7,098 nt of DNA, taken from NCBI GenBank assembly GCA_021772235.1, contig JAJFMI010000135.1, forward strand, positions 1-7,098. The letters run 5' to 3'. Shown here piece after piece: positions 1 to 5,930 of the stretch. The translations under genes were made by a program, and so were the position numbers. The notes under the pieces are model-generated. The model was not told the DNA's origin, did no database searches, and saw only the letters and a list, made by a program, of their open reading frames with translations. Numbering within the stretch: position 1 is the stretch's first letter; the number at the start of each line of letters is the position of its first letter. Source of the DNA: Chlamydiota bacterium. Lineage in GTDB: Bacteria; Chlamydiota; Chlamydiia; Chlamydiales; JAJFMI01.

Positions 1-319
1 GGTAAATCTTTCCGAAAGTTGTGAACTTCTCGCTGCTGTATTCGGAAACAATTTTTTCGAGGAGTTTATCAGAAGGGTTTAGCCACTTTTCTACTTCGGG
101 TCCCGTCATATAGCTTTTCGTGGGATCTAATTCATCAAGGAAGTTTGCGAGCGCTCGTTTAGCGATTTGCGAATCAAACTCTTTGTGAGTGACGTGCGCT
201 TTTAGGATTTCTTCAATGCGCTTGTGTACGATTGAAGGAGTTAGGTCGGCAGGCTTTGCCGAAACAAAGGGAACAAGGAGCGCTACGCTTAGCGCAAGTA
301 TTGATAAGATCTTCATCAT
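1..319 (-). CDS. tsp: Tsp/Prc-like C-terminal (tail-specific) protease, N-terminal part
   Basis: The frame opens at ATG 319 (a second ATG follows at 316) and runs without a stop off the left edge, giving 106 residues. Residues 1 to about 21 form a classical signal peptide: a Lys at 3, a hydrophobic core, and FVSA before a likely cleavage site, with no lipobox Cys. The mature part includes EFDSQIAKRALANFLDELDP and TKSYMTGPEVEKW (about 48-79). This resembles the N-terminal region of Tsp/Prc proteases, where an LDPxxxYF/M..E/D(V/I) segment precedes the PDZ and Ser/Lys protease domains; those domains lie outside the window. Family knowledge: these enzymes degrade exported or tail-marked proteins in the periplasm. 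A weak AGG lies 6 nt before the first ATG. The gene is divergent from euo. A Tsp homologue (CT441) is also near euo in C. trachomatis, which supports the call. No catalytic residues are visible, so another exported protein cannot be excluded. Confidence 0.72.
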   Translation of the reverse strand, partial: MMKILSILALSVALLVPFVSAKPADLTPSIVHKRIEEILKAHVTHKEFDSQIAKRALANFLDELDPTKSYMTGPEVEKWLNPSDKLLEKIVSEYSSEKFTTFGKIY

Positions 320-452
320 CTTAGCCTAGCGAATGCGGGCAATTCCGGCCAGTGAAAAATGGATTAAAATTTTAAATGCAGGGAGTGCGCATAAATTATT
401 CACAGTAAGTTATTTAGAGAAAACGCCTACAAATCCTAACAATCTTTTTACA

Positions 453-470
453 CAATTTTTGAAAAAATTG
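453..470. repeat. AT-rich perfect palindrome, possible operator
   Basis: CAATTTTT at 453-460 and AAAAATTG at 463-470 are perfect inverted copies around a 2-bp centre (GA). The site ends 10 nt before the candidate -35 of euo. Its position in a divergent promoter region and its dyad symmetry suit a dimeric regulator. In AT-rich DNA such a palindrome can also arise by chance, so the operator role is inference. Confidence 0.35.
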
Positions 471-480
471 CAGAAAGCCC

Positions 481-509
481 TTGCTGTAAACCCATTTTTA
501 TGTAATAAT
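481..509 (+). promoter_or_regulatory. Candidate sigma-66/sigma-70 type promoter of euo
   Basis: TTGCTG at 481-486 fits the first half of a TTGACA -35 box. AATAAT at 504-509 matches five of six positions of TATAAT. The spacer is exactly 17 nt. Transcription would start near 516 and leave a leader of about 120 nt before euo. The surroundings are AT-rich and offer other -10-like strings, so the exact start is uncertain. Confidence 0.4.
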
Positions 510-580
510 AACTAATCTAAAGGCAACGTAAGCTTAATTAAATAAGCGAACAACAATTACAAAAAAGCCCGAGGTTGGCA

Positions 581-608
581 ATGACGTCTTTGAAAGCAAA
601 GATGTTAT
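581..608 (+). promoter_or_regulatory. Leader hairpin upstream of euo
   Basis: ATGACGTCTTTG (581-592) and CAAAGATGTTAT (597-608) can pair as RNA over 12 positions, including two G-U pairs, around an AAAG loop. The core TCTTTG/CAAAGA is perfect. The hairpin ends 16 nt before the Shine-Dalgarno sequence and is not followed by a T run, so it is not an intrinsic terminator on the plus strand. It could affect translation or stability of the euo message; no role is shown. Confidence 0.4.
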
Positions 609-624
609 GAAAAAAGCCTCAATT

Positions 625-628
625 GGAG
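625..628 (+). promoter_or_regulatory. Ribosome binding site of euo
   Basis: GGAG at 625-628 lies 7 nt before ATG 636 in an A-rich context. This is near-ideal spacing and favours the ATG at 636 (or the adjacent ATG at 639) as the euo start. Confidence 0.7.
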
Positions 629-635
629 AAAAAAA

Positions 636-1097
636 ATGATGGAAGACGAAAATAAAAGAATTGCTGCTGAGATTGTTGATGAAGCTCATGCTCAGCCTAA
701 GAAGCTAGTAACAATTACAGAAGCGGCTCGGATCAATGGTGTAACACGTCAGGCCATCTATGTCGCAATTAAGCAGAAGAAACTGAAGGCGCAGAAAGAT
801 GCGACTCGTTGGTTGATTCGCATTGAAGATTTAGAAGATTACCGCAAGAATAAATATTCTCGCGCTAAATCTACGTTTGATGGTGAGCTTGTTTTTGATA
901 ACAACAAGGGGTACTTCTCAGTAAACCAGGTTGCAAAAATGCTCAATATCCCAGCACAGAAAGTCTATTACGCTACGCGTATTGGTCTCATGAAAGCGAT
1001 CCGTAAGGGTGCTGCTTGGGTTATTCATATTGATGATATCAATGGTTATCGTGAGAACTACTTAAACAAGAGAACTACGAACTACGAAGTAATGTAG
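636..1097 (+). CDS. euo: EUO, chlamydial DNA-binding developmental repressor
   Basis: This 153-residue protein has two tandem excisionase/MerR-like helix-turn-helix domains. The first spans about residues 24-74 (TITEAARINGVTRQAIYVAI, then KKLKA, then a wing ending RWLIRIEDLEDY). The second spans about 92-145 (YFSVNQVAKMLNIPAQKVYY, then RKGAAWVIHIDDINGY). The strings VTRQAIYVAIKQKKLKA and KGAAWVI match what I recall of Chlamydia EUO. Family knowledge: EUO is made early in infection and represses late genes by binding AT-rich promoter DNA, so it helps hold the reticulate-body stage. The Chlamydia proteins are somewhat longer (about 180 residues as I recall); here both domains are intact and the termini are short. 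A GGAG ribosome site supports the start. The gene stands alone, ends at TAG, is followed by a strong terminator, and faces the recJ operon. Its role is inferred by homology, but the identity is secure. Confidence 0.9.
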   Translation: MMEDENKRIAAEIVDEAHAQPKKLVTITEAARINGVTRQAIYVAIKQKKLKAQKDATRWLIRIEDLEDYRKNKYSRAKSTFDGELVFDNNKGYFSVNQVAKMLNIPAQKVYYATRIGLMKAIRKGAAWVIHIDDINGYRENYLNKRTTNYEVM

Positions 1098-1121
1098 TTT
1101 GTTTCTTTTCTAGTTAGAAAG

Positions 1122-1153
1122 CCTCCAGGATGTGATCTTGGAGGTTTTTTTTT
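1122..1153 (+). terminator. Intrinsic terminator of euo
   Basis: CCTCCAGGAT (1122-1131) pairs with ATCTTGGAGG (1135-1144) over 10 positions (one G-T) around a GTG loop. It is followed by nine T at 1145-1153. It begins 24 nt after the euo stop codon and has all parts of a rho-independent terminator on the plus strand. Confidence 0.9.
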
Positions 1154-1154
1154 G

Positions 1155-1254
1155 GGCTTTATCTCGCTTCGCCAAATAAAAAAACGGCGGTCGGGCCGTG
1201 TTATCTACACTGTCCCGACCGCCGTTTTTTCATTTTGCTTTGCGATATCAACCC
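1155..1254 (-). repeat. Left copy of a 100-nt imperfect palindromic element
   Basis: The whole 100 nt folds on itself about its exact centre. The inner arms are a perfect 17-nt inverted repeat (1179-1195 with 1214-1230) made of six A, a GC-rich 11-mer and six T. The outer arms pair imperfectly. The apex holds GTGT/ACAC around a 5-nt loop. The reverse complement aligns without gaps to 1857-1956 with 22 mismatches by my count. The A and T runs on both sides would let it terminate transcription in either direction, between euo on the plus strand and the cupin remnant on the minus strand. It starts 1 nt after the T run of the euo terminator. Confidence 0.8.
1179..1230. terminator. Bidirectional intrinsic terminator within the left palindrome
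   Basis: The GC-rich stem CGGCGGTCGGG (1185-1195) with CCCGACCGCCG (1214-1224) is flanked by A6 on the left and T6 on the right. It therefore reads as stem plus T run on both strands. An inner GTGT/ACAC stem (1198-1201 with 1207-1210) tops it. It sits between convergent coding regions, where a two-way terminator is expected. Confidence 0.75.
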
Positions 1255-1258
1255 CTCA

Positions 1259-1285
1259 TTGCGCTATCGCGCAACCGCTTCGCGG
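1259..1285. repeat. Tandem mini-hairpins next to the cupin stop codon
   Basis: Two small perfect inverted repeats lie back to back: TTGCGC/GCGCAA (1259-1264 and 1269-1274, loop TATC) and CCGC/GCGG (1275-1278 and 1282-1285, loop TTC). They fill the gap between the left palindromic element and the stop codon of the cupin-like frame at 1287-1289. A related hairpin is at 1838-1852 on the other side of that frame. Confidence 0.5.
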
Positions 1286-1286
1286 A

Positions 1287-1913
1287 TTAAACGAGGTCGT
1301 CTAGATCACGCAATTCGGAAAAGAAATGACGTAACATAGTTTCATTCATCACATCAAATTCTTGTACTGTAGAGAGGGGTTGATTGCCTCTGCGTCCTAC
1401 AGTGTCACCTGGAGTAAATCCTGCACTGTTATAACTAATGAGCTGGCTATCTTTTGGCAGGGCAACTCCGTGGATGATGTTAGGGTCGTTTGTAAAACAA
1501 TCGCCATCTTGGAGTTTGAAGGCTGCCCAAACAGTTTTTGTAAGAGTAGCAAGAATGACGTAGGCAGGGTTTTCACGACGATAGGTGAAAGATTCGGTTT
1601 TTACAGGATGATAGTGATTGCCTCGTACGGCAAGTTTTGCTCGTGGGAAGTTTGTAAGAACAACAACTTCTCTACCACCGATATCAGAAGCATGTGTTGT
1701 TCCACGTGTATCTTTGAATATAGGATTTCCTTTTAGAATTTCATCACGAATTCGGTTGGTTGCTGCAAAAGTTTCTTCAGACTCTGTTCCAATTTTTACC
1801 CACGAAAACCCTTCGTATGGTTTGTATTCGATACTCTGAGCGCGAAGCGCTCTAAAGGGTTGATAGCGCAAAGCAAAATTGCAAAACAGCCGCCATGTTA
1901 GTGTAGATGACAC
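1287..1913 (-). pseudogene. Cupin-fold, sugar-epimerase-like protein, probable 5'-truncated remnant
   Basis: The open frame encodes 208 residues, but only the part below about 1836 (residues from SIEYKPYEGF on) looks like real protein. The first 27 residues are translated from the right-hand palindromic element and a mini-hairpin, and the only start at the frame's head is a GTG inside that element with no ribosome site. No in-frame ATG appears until the last 20 residues. The core RGNHYHPVKTE (about 97-107), followed by GDCFTNDPNIIHG (about 137-149), resembles the two metal-site motifs of small cupins such as CapF C-terminal or epimerase-like domains; the substrate is unknown. The 3' end looks natural, with TAA at 1287-1289. 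The segment is bounded on both sides by hairpins. It may be a captured fragment, a decayed gene, or a gene with an unusual start. The fold call is moderate; the truncation is inference. Confidence 0.5.
1838..1852. repeat. Mini-hairpin GAGCGC/GCGCTC
   Basis: GAGCGC (1838-1843) and GCGCTC (1847-1852) are perfect inverted copies around GAA. The site lies 4 nt from the right 100-nt palindrome, where the recognisable cupin-like coding begins. It shares the GCGAAGC/GCTTCGC centre with the hairpin at 1275-1285. Confidence 0.5.
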
Positions 1914-1956
1914 GGCGTGGCGGCTGTTTTGTGATTTGGCGCAGCGATATCAAGCC
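1857..1956 (+). repeat. Right copy of the 100-nt imperfect palindromic element
   Basis: This is the inverted partner of 1155-1254: same length, no gaps, 78 of 100 positions equal by hand count. Its inner arms are a perfect 14-nt inverted repeat (1882-1895 with 1918-1931), different in sequence from the left copy yet still complementary. The apex region AGTGTAGATGACACGGC differs from the left copy at one of 17 positions. It ends 2 nt from the recJ stop codon. No target-site duplication is evident at the outer ends. Confidence 0.8.
1882..1931 (-). terminator. Probable terminator of the secDF-recJ operon
   Basis: Read on the minus strand, a 14-nt perfect stem with GC-rich core (TGGCGGCTG paired with CAGCCGCCA) ends in TTTTGCAATTTTG just downstream of the recJ stop. 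The T tract is interrupted, so termination may be weaker than for the euo or left-element hairpins. It is the only such structure after recJ. Confidence 0.55.
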
Positions 1957-1958
1957 TA

Positions 1959-3695
1959 CTAACTTTCCACAGGTTTGATGTCGCGAATCTGGAGCTGTAT
2001 GCTAGACTTGTTGAGGAAGGTGTTAATTTGGGGGGTAAAGGCGACCTCGACGGGTGTTTTTTTGCTGCGGATCGGAGGGCGTTTTGGCGCGAGGTTGAAA
2101 CCGATGCCTTCAAGGTTGCGTTCGGACTGTTCAAGGTAAACTTTAAGGTGGTCTTTGCCTACAATCTTGGGTGACCAAACTTGGTTGGCTTTGCAGTAGA
2201 GGATGGGGGCGGGATTTTCTGTGCCAAAGGGTTCGAGCAGGTGCATCATGTCCATAAAGTCGTAGGTGAGATCGGAAAAAGTGACGGCGGCATCGAGTTG
2301 GAGTTTGGGGTGGATATCTTTTTCGGTGATGGTTTCGGCGGCGATGGCAACAAATTCTTGAGTAAAGGCTGGGATGTTTTTTTCGTCAATCGCTAGACCG
2401 GCTGCAAAGTCGTGGCCGCCAAAATTAATGAGGTGATGAGAAAGTTTATGAAGGACTGCGAGGAGAGGGAATTCGGGGATGGTGCGGATGGAGCCTTTTC
2501 CAATGCCATTATCGATGGAGATGAGGATGGTGGGGCGGTTGTACTGTTTGGCGATACGGGCGGTAATGATGGGGATGATTCCTGGATGCCATTCGGTGGA
2601 ATGTAGGATAATAGCGCGTTGGGTGAGAATTTGGGGGTTGTCTGCTATGTTTTTTTCTACATCGAGGGAGTTGCTGCGGTCGATTTTTTGGCGTTCAATA
2701 TTATTGAGGTCGAGTTCGTTGGCTAGTTGTTCTGCAAGGGTATGGTCGCGGATGAGGAGAAGTTCTACGCCTTTTTGCGGGTCTGCGATGCGGCCAAGGC
2801 TATTGAGGCGAGGAGCAATTTTTGAGGCAACGGCCATGGTGGAGACGTCGCTTTTTTTGATTTCACATACGTCGAGAAGTTTGATGAGGCCAACGCGCTT
2901 GGTTTTTCGTAATTGGCGCAAGCCGTAGCGCACCATTATGCGATTTTCCCCTACGAGTGCCCCCATATCTGCGATGGTGCCAAGGGCAACCAAATCGAGG
3001 TAGTGTTTGAGGTCGATTTTTGTGGCGCTAATTGTTGAGGAGCTGATGAGGGAGCTTGTCAGGGCATGGACGAGTTTGAAGGCAACGCCTACTCCTGTAA
3101 TATCGCGATTGGGATAGGTGCTTTTATGGAGTTTAGGATTGAGTGTGGCGATGCAGTGAGGAAGTTTTGCGGTTGGTTCGTGATGGTCGGTAATGATGAC
3201 ATCAACACCTTGACCGGCAATTTCTTTTACTTCTTTAGCGGCGGTAATTCCACAATCAACTGTAATAATGAGGGTGCAGGAGTTTTTTTTGGCGTAGTCG
3301 AGGGCGTCAAGTAGGATGCTTTTTGTAGTGGAGCGATTTTGAATATAGTAGTAGGTGTTGATTCCAATTTTTCTAAGAAACTCTGTTAGGACCGTAGTAC
3401 CAGTAATCCCGTCTACATCGTTGTCGCCATATATGAGAATGCTCTCTTTTTTTTGTAGGGCTTTCAAGACACGGTTAACTGCTTTTCGCATGTCTGCGAA
3501 GAGGTAGGGATCGAGAAGATCTGGAAGTTTGGCGTAGAGGAAATGATGGATTTCGTCTAAGGTCTTGAATCCTCGTGAGGCAAGCACCTGTGAAAGAACA
3601 GGATGGAGGTTGAATTCTTGGGTAATTTGATCGCACCAATCCTGCTTTGTTGCAGGGTAGATCCACTCGGGCTCTGAATTTTCTTGGTTGCGCAT
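1959..3695 (-). CDS. recJ: Single-stranded-DNA-specific 5'-3' exonuclease RecJ
   Basis: The protein is full length (about 578 residues; E. coli RecJ is 577) and belongs to the DHH phosphoesterase family. Numbering from the GTG at 3698, motifs in order are: YGDNDVDG (90-97, metal-binding Asp), VDCGI (147-151), DHHEP (171-175), GVGVAFKL (202-209), IADMGAL (242-248), APRLNSLGRI (295-304), WHPG (370-373) and FGGHDFAAG (426-434, DHHA1 domain). These are followed by a C-terminal OB-type region from about 466. Family knowledge: RecJ degrades single-stranded DNA 5'-3' with Mg/Mn and acts in RecF-pathway recombination, mismatch repair and base-excision repair in the cytoplasm. GTG 3698 and ATG 3695 are adjacent possible starts; I choose ATG. 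The nearest GGGAG is about 22 nt upstream, too far for a normal ribosome site, so translation may depend on coupling to secDF, which ends 36 nt before the GTG. The gene ends with TAG next to a hairpin. Confidence 0.93.
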   Translation of the reverse strand: MRNQENSEPEWIYPATKQDWCDQITQEFNLHPVLSQVLASRGFKTLDEIHHFLYAKLPDLLDPYLFADMRKAVNRVLKALQKKESILIYGDNDVDGITGTTVLTEFLRKIGINTYYYIQNRSTTKSILLDALDYAKKNSCTLIITVDCGITAAKEVKEIAGQGVDVIITDHHEPTAKLPHCIATLNPKLHKSTYPNRDITGVGVAFKLVHALTSSLISSSTISATKIDLKHYLDLVALGTIADMGALVGENRIMVRYGLRQLRKTKRVGLIKLLDVCEIKKSDVSTMAVASKIAPRLNSLGRIADPQKGVELLLIRDHTLAEQLANELDLNNIERQKIDRSNSLDVEKNIADNPQILTQRAIILHSTEWHPGIIPIITARIAKQYNRPTILISIDNGIGKGSIRTIPEFPLLAVLHKLSHHLINFGGHDFAAGLAIDEKNIPAFTQEFVAIAAETITEKDIHPKLQLDAAVTFSDLTYDFMDMMHLLEPFGTENPAPILYCKANQVWSPKIVGKDHLKVYLEQSERNLEGIGFNLAPKRPPIRSKKTPVEVAFTPQINTFLNKSSIQLQIRDIKPVES

Positions 3696-3734
3696 CACAA
3701 TAGAATAGAAGAATTATCTCCCATTCTACCACGC

Positions 3735-5840
3735 TTATCTCTTAGCATTCAAGCTGTGTGATTCCTTCTTTGTACTTCTCTTAGGATTGCCATTTGCTGC
3801 TTTATCTTCTCGCTCGTGTAAACGGAGGAGAAGGGGGGCGGCAATAAATAGTGAGGAGAGTGTTCCAAAGATCACGCCAAGAAGCATGACAAATGCAAAG
3901 CCGAAAATTGAACTTCCTCCCAAGATCACAATGGCAAGCAGCACGGCCAGTGTGGTGGTCGAGGTCATAACGGTACGGCTGAGTGTTGCGTTCAGTGCTC
4001 CGTTAATGATTTCTTTGAAGGATGTGCGATTTTTTACTTTAAGGTCTTCGCGGATACGATCAAAGATAATAATTGTATCGTTGAGTGAGTAACCAACTAT
4101 TGTCATGAGGGCGGCAATTGTTTTTAGATCGATTTGTAGCGGCATTCCAAGTAGATAGAGGAGTGCAACGGCACCAAGGGTGACAGCGACATCGTGTGCT
4201 AGGCAGATGGTAGCGCTAACGGCATACTTAAATTCAAAGCGTATGGTGATGTAGAGTAGGATGCAGAGGAGTGCGAGGCTTAGGCCAAAGAGGGCGCTTT
4301 TTCGCATTGTGTCTGACATCTGTCCGCTAATGCTTGACCAGGTTTGATCGAGATCATCTAGAGATTTTTGTGTGAGCTCTACTTGAGAATCGCTTAATGC
4401 TGTTACGATCCAGTTGATGCGCGGATTGTTTTGGAAACTGTAGGCAACTTCAGGGTCGCTTGTTTCAAGCGGCATACCAAAGAATGGTTTGTTGCTTGCA
4501 TCCATACTTGTTCCAAAAAAGAGTCGTAGATGGTTTGTTGGCGCAAGGACGCGCACGTCAAAATCGTTTTTGGAGGCGCCTGCTGAAAGGAGAGCGTTTT
4601 CTACTTGTTTACGGTAATCTGTTCCCGCTTCTGGTGTCAATTCAACAGAGAGAGAATATCCTCCTGTAAAGTCCATTCCCATTAAGGTATTGCGTTTTTG
4701 GAAGAGAGCGTATCCACCAGTTAGGGCAATTACAAGTGCGATTGCAATGCAGGGTTTAAAGAACTTTAGGAAGTTGATTTTCTTTGCGCTCTGCAAGAGG
4801 TTTGCCATTGGCAACTGCTTGTTTTTTGGGTTTTGTGCCCAGCGTGCAAAGAAGGTGCGTGTCATAAAGAGTGCTGTAAACATTGAGGAGACAATTCCAA
4901 CAATGAGTGTTATGGCAAATCCTTTGATTGGTCCTGAGTTAAAGTTGAGAAGGATCAGCGCTGCAATGATTGTTGTGATGTTGGAGTCAGCAATCGCAGA
5001 GAAGGCTTTGCGGTACCCGGTGTTGATCGCTAAGTTAATGCGTCCGGTTTTCTTAAATTCTTCACGTATGCGTTCGAAGACAAGTACGTTCGCATCAACG
5101 GCCATTCCCATTGTAAGAATGATTCCTGCAATTCCAGCTAAGGTAATTGTTGCTTGGATGTTTTGCAGTGTTGCCCACATGATGAGAATGTTAAAGAGGA
5201 CGGCGATGGATGCAATAACGCCAGCAAAACGATAGTAACCGATCATGATTACAAAAACTAGACCGAGAGCGATGAGCATGGCAACAATTCCTTGCATGCG
5301 CTCTTTTTGTCCGAGTTCGGGACTTACATTTTGCTCAGAGAGAATTTGCGGGGTGAATGTGAGAGATCCTGCTTTAAGATCTGCTTCTAGTCGGTTGACT
5401 TCACGTGTTGTAAAGCTACCGTAGATGGATGCATTGTTGCGCAGGCCTTCTTCTAAGCCGGGTGAGCTGATGATGCTGCCGTTAAGAATAACTGCCATGC
5501 GCCATCCGCGTCCATTTGAGTAGTTGCCGAGGTTGGAGTTTTCTACTGTGCTTTTTGCAAATGTTGCTGTCCAATCGTAGAAGTCATTACGTGCGCCGCT
5601 AGCTACTTCAAACGAGAGGTAATTTCCTTTCATTGGGTCGTATGAGGCGCGAATGTTTTCGAGGTTGGAACCTTCTAGGGCAAAGTTTTTAAAGACGATG
5701 AGAAGAGGATGTGTTTGATTGTGCCATTCTGTAAAATTATCACCACGGTAGGTGGCAATTTTTGAGATCGAATCGTTAAAGGTGTTTGTTGTAGTGCCAT
5801 CATTTGGTTCCGCAAGACGTAGGCCATTTTTGTAGAGCAT
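3735..5840 (-). CDS. secDF: SecDF fusion: C-terminal part of SecD plus all of SecF
   Basis: From ATG 5840 this frame gives 701 residues, but it is really the continuation of the frame ending at the TGA 5931-5933. Thirty sense codons lie between that stop and this ATG, and the ATG has no ribosome site. The end of the SecD periplasmic domain (YSNGRGWRMAVILNGSIISS, about 107-126; SFTTREVNRLEADLKAG, 142-158) leads into six membrane segments (about 184-333) with GIAGIILTMGMAVDANVLVF (236-255) and ERIREE. SecF follows: TM1 (about 358-380), GMDFTGG (388-394), a periplasmic domain, then five segments (about 514-674) with YSLNDTIIIFDRIRED (584-599), and a basic tail. The VDAN Asp and the SecF LND Asp and DRIRE Arg, implicated in proton-driven function in other bacteria, are present. 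SecDF uses the proton gradient to help SecYEG export. The fused form is known in Chlamydia and some Gram-positives. Stop TAA; recJ follows closely. Confidence 0.88.
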   Translation of the reverse strand: MLYKNGLRLAEPNDGTTTNTFNDSISKIATYRGDNFTEWHNQTHPLLIVFKNFALEGSNLENIRASYDPMKGNYLSFEVASGARNDFYDWTATFAKSTVENSNLGNYSNGRGWRMAVILNGSIISSPGLEEGLRNNASIYGSFTTREVNRLEADLKAGSLTFTPQILSEQNVSPELGQKERMQGIVAMLIALGLVFVIMIGYYRFAGVIASIAVLFNILIMWATLQNIQATITLAGIAGIILTMGMAVDANVLVFERIREEFKKTGRINLAINTGYRKAFSAIADSNITTIIAALILLNFNSGPIKGFAITLIVGIVSSMFTALFMTRTFFARWAQNPKNKQLPMANLLQSAKKINFLKFFKPCIAIALVIALTGGYALFQKRNTLMGMDFTGGYSLSVELTPEAGTDYRKQVENALLSAGASKNDFDVRVLAPTNHLRLFFGTSMDASNKPFFGMPLETSDPEVAYSFQNNPRINWIVTALSDSQVELTQKSLDDLDQTWSSISGQMSDTMRKSALFGLSLALLCILLYITIRFEFKYAVSATICLAHDVAVTLGAVALLYLLGMPLQIDLKTIAALMTIVGYSLNDTIIIFDRIREDLKVKNRTSFKEIINGALNATLSRTVMTSTTTLAVLLAIVILGGSSIFGFAFVMLLGVIFGTLSSLFIAAPLLLRLHEREDKAANGNPKRSTKKESHSLNAKR

Positions 5841-5930
5841 GCGCGCGGCTTCTGAACGATGTCCTGAAACATTGCTTTCGTTGCCACCCTCTCCATAGAG
5901 TTGTCTCCAAGCGATTTGGTTGATGATATC

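Larger units (their letters stand above)
320..635. other. Divergent intergenic region between tsp and euo
   Basis: This 316-nt stretch separates two divergently transcribed genes and must carry both promoters. It holds an AT-rich palindrome (453-470), a candidate euo promoter (481-509), a leader hairpin (581-608) flanked by a short direct repeat, and the euo ribosome site (625-628). On the minus strand, AT-rich blocks around 362-375 could serve as a -10 for tsp, but I find no convincing -35. A 60-codon plus-strand frame at 333-515 is probably not a gene: it has no ribosome site, overlaps the promoter and resembles nothing I know. Confidence 0.6.

Noticed and set aside
333..515. 60-codon plus-strand open frame in the tsp-euo gap
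   Set aside because: It has no ribosome site, overlaps the AT-rich palindrome and the candidate euo promoter, and its composition resembles no known protein.
1362..1736. 124-codon plus-strand open frame opposite the cupin segment
   Set aside because: The minus-strand translation shows cupin motifs (GNHYHP, NIIHG), while the plus-strand product is Cys/Ser-rich without recognisable motifs. It is an antisense shadow.
1155..1956. Integron attC-like sites flanking a gene cassette
   Set aside because: The elements are about the right size and palindromic, but the arm ends do not fit the GTTRRRY/RYYYAAC core sites, and the two copies are inverted rather than in the same orientation.
1155..1956. 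Complete insertion sequence with terminal inverted repeats
   Set aside because: There is no transposase coding inside and I see no target-site duplication outside 1155 and 1956. A non-autonomous element remains possible.
5675..5896. 73-codon minus-strand open frame preceded by a GGAGAGG-like string after the TGA
   Set aside because: It is in another frame than secDF and its product lacks SecD features, so it does not provide a restart.
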